The position numbers and the translations under genes were made by a program. From NCBI GenBank assembly GCA_027310325.1, contig DAIDBB010000181.1:1-11474 (forward strand): a stretch of DNA of 11,474 nucleotides. Reading direction: 5' to 3'. The notes below the pieces were generated by a model. It made no database searches and was not told the origin of the DNA. It saw only the letters and a list, made by a program, of their open reading frames with translations. This document shows, piece after piece, positions 1 to 6,581 of the stretch; within the stretch, counting starts at the first letter, position 1; every line of letters begins with the position of its first letter. The DNA comes from a bacterium. Lineage in GTDB: Bacteria; Desulfobacterota; GWC2-55-46.

Positions 1-761
1 TTGTATACTCGGGCCAGTACTCCGAATACAGGAAAAAAAGGTTCGGGGCCACGTCAACGGAGATACCGAAAAGCCGCTTCATAGCCTTTTCCCAGAACCA
101 CGACCAGACGGGCAACCGCGCTCTCGGGGAAAGGCTTGCCGGGCTTGCGCCGTTCGAGGCGTTGAAGCTCGCGGCGGGCGCGATCCTTCTGTCGCCTTTC
201 ATACCGCTTCTATTTATGGGCGAGGAATACGGGGAGTCCGCGCCGTATCTTTACTTTATCAGCCATTCGGACCCGTCCATAATCGAGGCCGTTAGAATCG
301 GCAGAAAAAAAGATCTGATGAATCTCGGCTGGACCGGAGACCCGCCAGACCCCCAAAGCACGGAGACGTACCTTAGATCGAAAATAAGGTGGGAAGATAG
401 ATATTCGGGAAAGCACTCCGCCCTTTTGAGATTTTATAAGACCCTCATAGGCTTACGGACGAACAACCCGGCGCTAAAAACTCCTGGCGGCAGGGTCAAA
501 ACCTTCTGTATTGAGAAAGAGAAGGTCGTATTGATCGAACGCGGGGACGGGGCCCTTATCGTCTTCGACTTCGCTGATAAATCCCGGAACGTCAGGGTCG
601 ACTTCCCTCCCGGCGAATGGGTAAAAGTCCTTGATTCTTCAGATACGCGATGGGAGGGGCCGGGCTCAAGGCTGCCGGACAGGGCCGCGTCTCCGGCGGA
701 TCTCGGTCTTTCGGGCCTAAGCGTTACCTTATACGAAAAGAATAGGACGGACCTTGGATAA
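1..761 (+). CDS. treZ: Malto-oligosyltrehalose trehalohydrolase, C-terminal part (5' end outside window)
   Basis: The frame is open from base 3 without a start, so this is the last 252 residues of a longer protein; the family is usually near 600 residues. TreZ (GH13) hydrolyses the alpha-1,4 bond next to the terminal trehalose unit of maltooligosyltrehalose, releasing trehalose in the cytoplasm. The motif SQNHDQTGNRALGERL (about 90-137) is the conserved GH13 region IV of TreZ, with the third catalytic Asp at 102-104. It is followed by LLFMGEEYGE and the TreZ-like FISHSDP...GRKKD stretch. The last 90 or so residues look like the C-terminal beta-sandwich of GH13 enzymes. The catalytic nucleophile and acid/base lie upstream and cannot be checked. 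The stop overlaps the start of the GH57 gene by 8 bp, and treY follows, which supports the assignment. No truncation other than the window edge is visible. Confidence 0.93.
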   Translation, partial: VYSGQYSEYRKKRFGATSTEIPKSRFIAFSQNHDQTGNRALGERLAGLAPFEALKLAAGAILLSPFIPLLFMGEEYGESAPYLYFISHSDPSIIEAVRIGRKKDLMNLGWTGDPPDPQSTETYLRSKIRWEDRYSGKHSALLRFYKTLIGLRTNNPALKTPGGRVKTFCIEKEKVVLIERGDGALIVFDFADKSRNVRVDFPPGEWVKVLDSSDTRWEGPGSRLPDRAASPADLGLSGLSVTLYEKNRTDLG

Positions 762-3132
762 ATTCATCTGCATACACGGCCATTTTTATCAGCCACCCAG
801 GGAGAACCCCTGGCTCGAGGAAATAGAGCTTCAGGATTCCGCGTATCCCTATCATGACTGGAACGAGAGGATCACGGCGGAGTGTTATGCGCCGAACGCC
901 GCGGCCCGCATCCTGGACGCCGACTTCAAGATCGTAGACCTCATAAACAACTACTCGTATATGAGTTTTGATTTCGGCCCCACGCTCCTCTCGGCCCTCG
1001 AGAGGAAAAATCCCGAGGTCTACAGGCTCATAATCGAGGCGGACAAAAAGAGCATGGAGAGGTTTTCGGGGCACGGCTCGGCCATGGCCATGCCCTACAA
1101 CCACATGATTATGCCGCTTGCGAATAAAAGGGACAGGTACACCCAGACGGTATGGGGGATACGCGACTTTGAAAGACGGTTCGGCAGGAAGCCTGAAGGG
1201 ATGTGGCTCCCGGAGGCGGCCGTTGACACCGAGTGCCTTGAGATAATGTCGGAGCTGGGGATAAAGTTTACGGTGCTCTCGCCCCATCAGGCAAAAAGGA
1301 TAAAGGAAAACAAGGACGCGGAGTGGAAGGACACCGCCGGCAACGGTCTCGACGCGGGCAAGGCATATCGATGCGCCCTTCCGTCGGGAAGGAGCATAAG
1401 CCTTTTTTTCTACGACGGCGGCATATCCCACGACGTGGGGTTCGGGAGCCTTCTTGACAACGGGGAGAACTTCGCCAGGAGGTTGCTATCGGCATCGGGC
1501 GGACCGGGGATAGTCGCCATAGCCACCGACGGAGAGACTTACGGGCATCATCACGGGCACGGCGACATGGCCCTTTCTTTCTGCATCAATTACCTGGAAG
1601 CCGGCAAGGAGGCGCTGCTTACGAACTTCGGCGAATACCTCGAAAAGAATCCTCCGGAGCAATTCGCCGAGCCGTTTGACGCCTCCTCGTGGAGCTGCCT
1701 GCACGGGGTAGAGAGGTGGAAGAGCGGCTGCGGCTGCAATACCGGCATGCACGGCGGGTGGAGCCAGTCGTGGAGGGCGCCTTTGAGGGAGGCGATGGAC
1801 TGGCTTAGAGACAGCCTCATACCGCTTTATGAAAAGGAGTGCTCCCGGTACTTCAAAGACCCCTGGGTGGCGCGCGACGACTACATAGATGTGATACCGG
1901 ACAGGTCCGACGGGAACGTGGAGAAATTCATAAGCGCCCACGCGTCCCGTGAACTCACGGAAGGCGAAAAGACGATCGTTCTTAAGCTCCTCGAGATGCA
2001 GAGGAACGCCATGCTCATGTACACGAGCTGCGGATGGTTTTTCGACGAGGTCTCGGGGATAGAGGCCGTCCAGGTCATGCGGTACGCGGCAAGGGCCATG
2101 CAGCTCGCCCAGGAGACGGCCGGCGTTACCCTTGAAGACGACTACCTAAAGGCGCTGGAAAAGGCCGAAAGCAACGTGTTCGGGAACGGAAGGGAGGTCT
2201 ACGGGCGATTTGCCGCCCCAGCCAAGCTCGACCTTGCGAGGGTCGGCGTCCATTATGCCGTCTCATCCCTTGTCCTGGGGCATAAGAACGAGTCGTCGGT
2301 ATTCTGTTACAGGGTAACATCGGGCTCCTATGAAGAGGCTGTAGCATCGGAAGAACTTAAAACGGCGTTCGGAAGGGCGACCGTATTATCCGGCGTTACG
2401 CGCGAGGGGATCGATCTCGAGTTCGCGGCGCTAAGGAGCGGCACGCACGACATACGCTGCGGGATAGGTCCGCCCATGGACCCCCGGAGTAGCGAAGAGA
2501 TCAAAAAAGAGCTTTTCTCGGCTGTGGAAAGATCGGCTGTCGAAGAGGCCGCCGGGGCCCTTGAAGAGCGCTTCACCAGCGTCTATACCCTTCAGCACAT
2601 ATTCAGGGACGAGCAGAGAAATATCGTCGATAAGATGCTCCTGCCAGCATACCGGGACATCGATTCGGCCTTTGCCGGGATATATGAGAAAAACCTTGAC
2701 CTCATCGATTTCTTCAGGGAGATAGGCATACCGCTTTTGAGGCCTCTTTCAACGGCATCGGAGTATGTTCTGAACTGCAGGCTGCGAAACCTTTTCGCCG
2801 ACAAACATGACATAAGGGAGCTTGAGGACGCGATCAAAAACGCTGAAAGGCTCAACATGGGCATTTATCCCGATACGGCGCTAAAGGCGGGCTCCTGGAT
2901 AAGCGCAGCAATGGACGATATCGCCAAAAACCCCGGCGATGTCGCAAAGGTGAATATCCTGAGGGACCGTCTCCGCCTTTTAAAACCCTGGCGGACTGAC
3001 CTTAACCTCTGGAGGGCTCAGAACATATATTTCTTTCTGAGTAAAAGCTTGGAAAAGAACACGTCCGGGGACAGATGGCTTGAGGCCTTCCGGGACCTCG
3101 GCAATTACCTTCAGGTGAAGGTCCCCGGATGA
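754..3132 (+). CDS. GH57-family glycoside hydrolase with DUF3536-like C-terminal region
   Basis: A 792-residue protein. The TTG start at 754 is chosen because the GH57 N-terminal motif HGHFYQPPRENPW starts at residue 8 and no ATG lies upstream in frame; AGGA at 744-747 sits 6 nt before it. GH57 enzymes are retaining alpha-glucan hydrolases or transferases with a (beta/alpha)7 barrel. Visible motifs are WLPEAAVD with the probable nucleophile E154, and TDGETYGHHHGHG with the probable acid/base D259 and a His cluster at 265-269. A later stretch (about 315-345) has CLHGVERW followed by CGCNTGMHGGW, which I associate with the DUF3536 subgroup of GH57; the C-terminal 400 residues are largely helical and unassigned. 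There is no signal peptide, so it is cytoplasmic. It overlaps treZ by 8 bp and treY by 4 bp, implying coupled translation and a role in the same maltodextrin-to-trehalose pathway. Whether it is an amylase, branching enzyme or other transferase cannot be told from sequence. Confidence 0.9.
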   Translation: MDKFICIHGHFYQPPRENPWLEEIELQDSAYPYHDWNERITAECYAPNAAARILDADFKIVDLINNYSYMSFDFGPTLLSALERKNPEVYRLIIEADKKSMERFSGHGSAMAMPYNHMIMPLANKRDRYTQTVWGIRDFERRFGRKPEGMWLPEAAVDTECLEIMSELGIKFTVLSPHQAKRIKENKDAEWKDTAGNGLDAGKAYRCALPSGRSISLFFYDGGISHDVGFGSLLDNGENFARRLLSASGGPGIVAIATDGETYGHHHGHGDMALSFCINYLEAGKEALLTNFGEYLEKNPPEQFAEPFDASSWSCLHGVERWKSGCGCNTGMHGGWSQSWRAPLREAMDWLRDSLIPLYEKECSRYFKDPWVARDDYIDVIPDRSDGNVEKFISAHASRELTEGEKTIVLKLLEMQRNAMLMYTSCGWFFDEVSGIEAVQVMRYAARAMQLAQETAGVTLEDDYLKALEKAESNVFGNGREVYGRFAAPAKLDLARVGVHYAVSSLVLGHKNESSVFCYRVTSGSYEEAVASEELKTAFGRATVLSGVTREGIDLEFAALRSGTHDIRCGIGPPMDPRSSEEIKKELFSAVERSAVEEAAGALEERFTSVYTLQHIFRDEQRNIVDKMLLPAYRDIDSAFAGIYEKNLDLIDFFREIGIPLLRPLSTASEYVLNCRLRNLFADKHDIRELEDAIKNAERLNMGIYPDTALKAGSWISAAMDDIAKNPGDVAKVNILRDRLRLLKPWRTDLNLWRAQNIYFFLSKSLEKNTSGDRWLEAFRDLGNYLQVKVPG

Positions 3133-5966
3133 GGCCCCTGGCCACATACAGGCTCCAGTTCAACCGCCTCTTCAGGTTCAGCGACGCGGCCTCGGTCGTC
3201 CCTTACTTAAACGGGCTATGCGTCTCAACCGTCTACGCCTCCCCGGTCTTCAAGCCGGGGAAGAATAGCCTCCACGGGTACGACATCGTCGACCAGAATG
3301 CCCTCAACCCGGCCCTCGGCGATGAAACGGACTTCCGCGAGCTCCTTTTGAAGATAAAGGGCCTCAGGATGGGTTGGCTCCAGGACATCGTCCCCAACCA
3401 CATGGCCTATGACGGCGACAACTCTCTTCTCATGGACATATTCGAAAAAGGCCCAAGCTCAAGGAATACCGGCTTTTTCGACCTGGAATGGAACCCCGGC
3501 TACGAAGGGATAAAAGGAAGGATACTGGCCCCCTTCCTCGGAAGGTTCTACGGGGACGCCCTTGAAAGCGGGGAGATACGGCTCAAATACGATGCCGAAG
3601 GGTTCTCGATAAATTACTCTGACTTAAGGTTCCCTCTGAGGATTGAATCGTATGTAAACGTCCTTACCCATGTGCTCTTAAAGATAAGGAGCGTCATCGG
3701 AAGGGAACACCCTGATTTCATAAAGCTTCTCGGCATATTCTATGTGATAAAGAACCTTCCGGCCGAGAAGGACGAGACGTTCGACCAGGTAAGGTTCATA
3801 AAAAGGATGCTCTGGGAGCTCTGTTCCAGGAACACCTCCATAGAGGAATCCCTCGACCGGAGCCTCGCCGAGATAAACGGTACCCCGGGCGACCCGGGAA
3901 GCTTTAACGACCTCGACGGGCTCTTAAAGGAGCAGTTCTATAAGCTATCCTTCTGGAAAGTCGCGGCGGAAGAGATAAACTACAGGAGGTTCTTCAACAT
4001 AAACGGGCTTATAACGCTGAGGGTGGAAGAGGAGGACGCGTTCACGCATACGCACCGGCTCGTCGTTGAGATGGTGCGGTCCATGGGCGTTGACGGGCTT
4101 AGGGTCGACCATGTTGACGGCCTTTATGACCCGCTCGATTATCTCAAAAGGCTTAAGGATAGGACCGGTGATATTTATGTAACGGCAGAGAAGGTGCTCG
4201 CCACTAACGAGGAGCTCCGCAGGGAGTGGCCGGTAGACGGCTCAACTGGCTATGACTTCCTCTGTATCCTTAACGGCATATTCTGCGACACGGCAAACGA
4301 GGCCCGGCTGACAAAGATATACTCCAATTTCACCGGGCTTAAAGACTCTTTCGAGGAACTCCTCTATCAGAAGAAAAGGCTCATAATAGAGATGGATATG
4401 ACCGGAGACGTGAGCAACCTCGCGGAACTCTTGAGGCGCACCCTCTTAAACGACAGGCACGGGAGCGACATAACGCTGCAGGGGCTTAAGAGGGCCATAA
4501 CCGAGGTGATGGCCTTTTTTCCGATATACAGGACCTACGTAAGTCGCGGATCGTATTCGGAGTCTGACCGTCTCCTCATGAAAGAGGCGGTCTGGCATGC
4601 CGCGAGGAGAAACCCCGCGCTCCTTAACGAGCTCAGGTTCCTGGAAAAGGTCCTTACCCTCGAATACGCGGATTACTTCACCGGGAATGAAAAAGACGAA
4701 TGGCTCCACTTCGTGATGAAGTTCCAGCAGTTTACGGGTCCTCTAATGGCAAAAGGTCTTGAGGATACGCTCCTGTACGTCTATAACAGGCTCATCTCTC
4801 TTAACGAGGTCGGGGTTAACCCCGGAAAGTTCGGGAACTCCGTCGAGGAGTTCCACGTCTTTAACGGCCGACGCGCCCCCGGCTCGATGAACGCTACATC
4901 GACCCATGACACGAAAAGAGGCGAAGACGTAAGGGCGCGCATAAACATACTCTCCGAAATACCGGATGAGTGGGCCTCGCGGCTAAGGCGCTGGAGCTCT
5001 CTTACGCGTAAGATGAAAAAGCCTGTAGAAGGCAGACCCTCGCCCGACAGGAACGACGAGTATTTCCTGTACCAGACATTGGTCGGAGCGATGCCATGTC
5101 TTGATGAAGAGCACGGGGCGTTTGTAGAAAGGATAAAGGACTACGCCGTCAAGGCGGTAAGGGAGGCCAAGGTCCACACGGCCTGGCTCAAGCCGGATAT
5201 CGAATACGAAGAGGCATTTGTATCCTTCATCGATAATCTTCTTAAAAGGTCCGGCAGGAATCCATTTCTCGAGGATTTCATGCCCTTTCAGAAAAAGATC
5301 GCCTGGTACGGCATGCTCAATTCCCTCTCGCAGGTAATTTTAAAGATAACCGCGCCAGGCATACCCGATTTTTTCCAGGGCACAGAGCTCTGGGACCTGA
5401 ATCTCGTGGACCCGGACAACAGGCGCCCGGTGGACTTCGCAAAGAGGGCGGCGCTCCTTAAAGAGATAAAGGATAAGTCGACCTCGTCCCGCGCAAGCCT
5501 CATACCGGAGCTTCTTGGTTCCTATGAAGACGGGCGGATAAAGCTTTTCCTTATCCATGCTGCACTAAGAGTTCGGCGCGAACTCGCCGATGCGTTTGAA
5601 AACGGCGGTTATGTGCCCCTTGAAGTAAAAGGCAGCAAAAGGTCCCATGTCGTAGCGTTCGCCAGGACGGGTAAAAAAAGCGCCTTGACCATAGCCTCGC
5701 GATTTTTCACTTCGCTCGCTCCGGAACGCCAACCTCCGGTCGGAGAAGTATGGGCCGATACCGAGGTCGTTTTGCCGGAGGGCCTCGCGGAGAGGGTCTG
5801 GATTAATGAAATAACTGGAGAAGAGCTTCGGGGCGGAATTTCAATCACGCTTAAGGACGCTCTCAGGGATTTTCCTGTAGCGCTTATGACCGGGAGGTCG
5901 ATAAAAGAACGCGCAGGTGCTAGGCCAGACACCCCAAATCTTAAGACCGATTTTTTGCGGAATTAA
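3129..5966 (+). CDS. treY: Malto-oligosyltrehalose synthase, long form
   Basis: A 945-residue GH13 intramolecular transglucosylase that turns the reducing-end alpha-1,4 bond of maltodextrins into an alpha-1,1 trehalose bond, producing the TreZ substrate. The start ATGA overlaps the GH57 stop, with GAAGG 7 nt upstream. The N-terminus (ATYRLQF, then YASPVFKPGKNSLHGYDIVD) is typical of TreY. Catalytic residues are all present: D327 in GLRVDHVDGLYDP, E354 in TAEKVLA, and D594 in TSTHDTKRGEDVR. The C-terminal motif DFFQGTELWDLNLVDPDNRR (about residues 745-765) is also diagnostic. Spacing from D327 to E354 is 27 residues, as I recall for the Sulfolobus enzyme, but E354 to D594 is about 240, longer than in the ~720-residue archaeal form. 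This matches the longer TreY of many proteobacteria. The final ~30 residues, rich in charged residues, look like a non-conserved tail. It is the last gene of the operon; no clear terminator follows. Confidence 0.96.
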   Translation: MRPLATYRLQFNRLFRFSDAASVVPYLNGLCVSTVYASPVFKPGKNSLHGYDIVDQNALNPALGDETDFRELLLKIKGLRMGWLQDIVPNHMAYDGDNSLLMDIFEKGPSSRNTGFFDLEWNPGYEGIKGRILAPFLGRFYGDALESGEIRLKYDAEGFSINYSDLRFPLRIESYVNVLTHVLLKIRSVIGREHPDFIKLLGIFYVIKNLPAEKDETFDQVRFIKRMLWELCSRNTSIEESLDRSLAEINGTPGDPGSFNDLDGLLKEQFYKLSFWKVAAEEINYRRFFNINGLITLRVEEEDAFTHTHRLVVEMVRSMGVDGLRVDHVDGLYDPLDYLKRLKDRTGDIYVTAEKVLATNEELRREWPVDGSTGYDFLCILNGIFCDTANEARLTKIYSNFTGLKDSFEELLYQKKRLIIEMDMTGDVSNLAELLRRTLLNDRHGSDITLQGLKRAITEVMAFFPIYRTYVSRGSYSESDRLLMKEAVWHAARRNPALLNELRFLEKVLTLEYADYFTGNEKDEWLHFVMKFQQFTGPLMAKGLEDTLLYVYNRLISLNEVGVNPGKFGNSVEEFHVFNGRRAPGSMNATSTHDTKRGEDVRARINILSEIPDEWASRLRRWSSLTRKMKKPVEGRPSPDRNDEYFLYQTLVGAMPCLDEEHGAFVERIKDYAVKAVREAKVHTAWLKPDIEYEEAFVSFIDNLLKRSGRNPFLEDFMPFQKKIAWYGMLNSLSQVILKITAPGIPDFFQGTELWDLNLVDPDNRRPVDFAKRAALLKEIKDKSTSSRASLIPELLGSYEDGRIKLFLIHAALRVRRELADAFENGGYVPLEVKGSKRSHVVAFARTGKKSALTIASRFFTSLAPERQPPVGEVWADTEVVLPEGLAERVWINEITGEELRGGISITLKDALRDFPVALMTGRSIKERAGARPDTPNLKTDFLRN

Positions 5967-5985
5967 CGGATATTTGCGGTTCATT

Positions 5986-6061
5986 TGGAGGCGGCGAGCG
6001 GATTCGAACCGCTGAATGGCAGTTTTGCAGACTGCTCCCTTAGCCACTTGGGTACGCCGCC
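5986..6061 (-). tRNA. tRNA-Cys (anticodon GCA), CCA encoded
   Basis: Reading the minus strand from 6061, a 7-bp acceptor stem GGCGGCG pairs with CGCCGCC (5996-5990). The anticodon stem GCAGT/ACTGC encloses the loop CTGCAAA, giving anticodon GCA (Cys). The T arm is AGCGG-TTCGAAT-CCGCT. The discriminator base is T (5989), as expected for tRNA-Cys identity, and CCA is encoded at 5988-5986. The D arm contains AAGTGGCTAA. Without CCA the gene is 73 nt. It is convergent with treY, whose stop is only 19 bp away. A sigma-70-like promoter and a leader hairpin lie upstream at 6076-6144. Confidence 0.97.
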
Positions 6062-6075
6062 TTGGATGAGATTTA

Positions 6076-6096
6076 GGCCTCCCTTGAAGGGAGGCC
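6076..6096 (-). repeat. Perfect inverted repeat in the tRNA-Cys leader
   Basis: The arms GGCCTCCCTT and AAGGGAGGCC, 10 bp each, flank a single central base. In the tRNA precursor RNA this would form a GC-rich hairpin of at least 8 bp with a UUCAA loop. It ends 14 nt before the mature tRNA start. No T-run follows on either strand, so it does not look like a classical terminator. Its role is unknown; possibilities are a processing or stability element, or a transcript-blocking structure. Confidence 0.7.
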
Positions 6097-6114
6097 CTGT
6101 CGCTCAAGTCTTAT

Positions 6115-6144
6115 ACTATAATAAGCGGGGGGAAAGATTGTCAA
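6115..6144 (-). promoter_or_regulatory. Sigma-70 promoter of tRNA-Cys
   Basis: On the minus strand a perfect -35 TTGACA (6144-6139) is followed, after 18 bp, by TATAGT (6120-6115), one mismatch from the -10 consensus. Transcription would start near 6108, about 47 nt upstream of the mature tRNA 5' end. Nothing else on this strand could use it. Confidence 0.75.
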
Positions 6145-6581
6145 GATAAAAACAATCCCTATATTCGACCTATATTTAAAATGGAGGAATTGATTGATTT
6201 AGTCCAGCATGTATTGTAAAATTTAAGGGGTTTCTGATTAATTCGGCGATCTGTCATTGCGAGCGAAGCAAATCAATCTGTTTTTTAGATAAATCACATA
6301 CTTAGAGATTGCTTCGTCGCTACGCTCCTTGCAATTGCTGCAAAATATAATAATTAATCAGAGCTTCCTTAATTAATCATTTAAAAACCCATAAAGTATT
6401 TTCATCGCAAACGGCCTTTACACCTTACATAGGGTAAACATATGCCGATTAGTGATATTCGCTGCCGCCGTACCTCCCCCTTGATATCTCCGCCAAATTC
6501 AATAAGACCGGTTATTTGCCAGGAAGGCGCATCCCTTGTATCCGCGCCGCCGGAAGGCTTCGGAAGATAGAGGAGACCAGC
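6145..6581. other. Intergenic region without a gene, AT-richer than its surroundings
   Basis: Between the tRNA promoter and the kinase start I see no credible coding sequence on either strand. The first ~80 bp are AT-rich with no recognised motif. A MITE-like palindromic element occupies about 6221-6374. From 6375 to 6581 lies the probable upstream region of the kinase gene. It contains TTTACA (6417-6422), a possible -35 with no convincing -10 at standard spacing, and a short inverted pair TTTAC/GTAAA (6417-6421 and 6434-6438). I cannot place the kinase promoter with confidence. Confidence 0.6.
6221..6374. repeat. MITE-like palindromic repeat element with terminal inverted repeats
   Basis: The outer ends carry an 11-bp perfect inverted repeat, TCTGATTAATT (6233-6243) and AATTAATCAGA (6352-6362). 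Beyond these the arms extend imperfectly to TTAAGG (6223-6228) and CCTTAA (6367-6372), giving about 18 of 23 matching positions. Inside, CATTGCGAGCGAAGCA (6255-6270) faces AGATTGCTTCG followed by TCGCTACGCTCCTTGCAAT (6304-6334), a degenerate inverted copy. This inner core resembles a dispersed repeat I know from many uncultured deltaproteobacterial and related genomes. It has no coding capacity. TA or TTAA at both edges would fit a target duplication by an IS630-like transposase, but this is inference. Confidence 0.7.

Noticed and set aside
724..1431. Long minus-strand open frame (235 codons) opposite the GH57 gene
   Set aside because: Its translation resembles no family and it lies wholly opposite well-supported coding sequence; GC-rich codon bias creates such antisense frames.
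6181..6219. Twelve-codon mini-ORF ATGGAGGAA...TAA
   Set aside because: No ribosome site and it lies in AT-rich non-coding DNA; no evidence it is translated.
6241..6340. Possible CRISPR or tandem repeat
   Set aside because: Only one inverted pair is present, with no regularly spaced direct repeats.
6516..6581. Upstream extension of the kinase reading frame
   Set aside because: The extra 22 residues have no ribosome site and lack a family match, while GTG at 6582 has GAGGAG at proper spacing.
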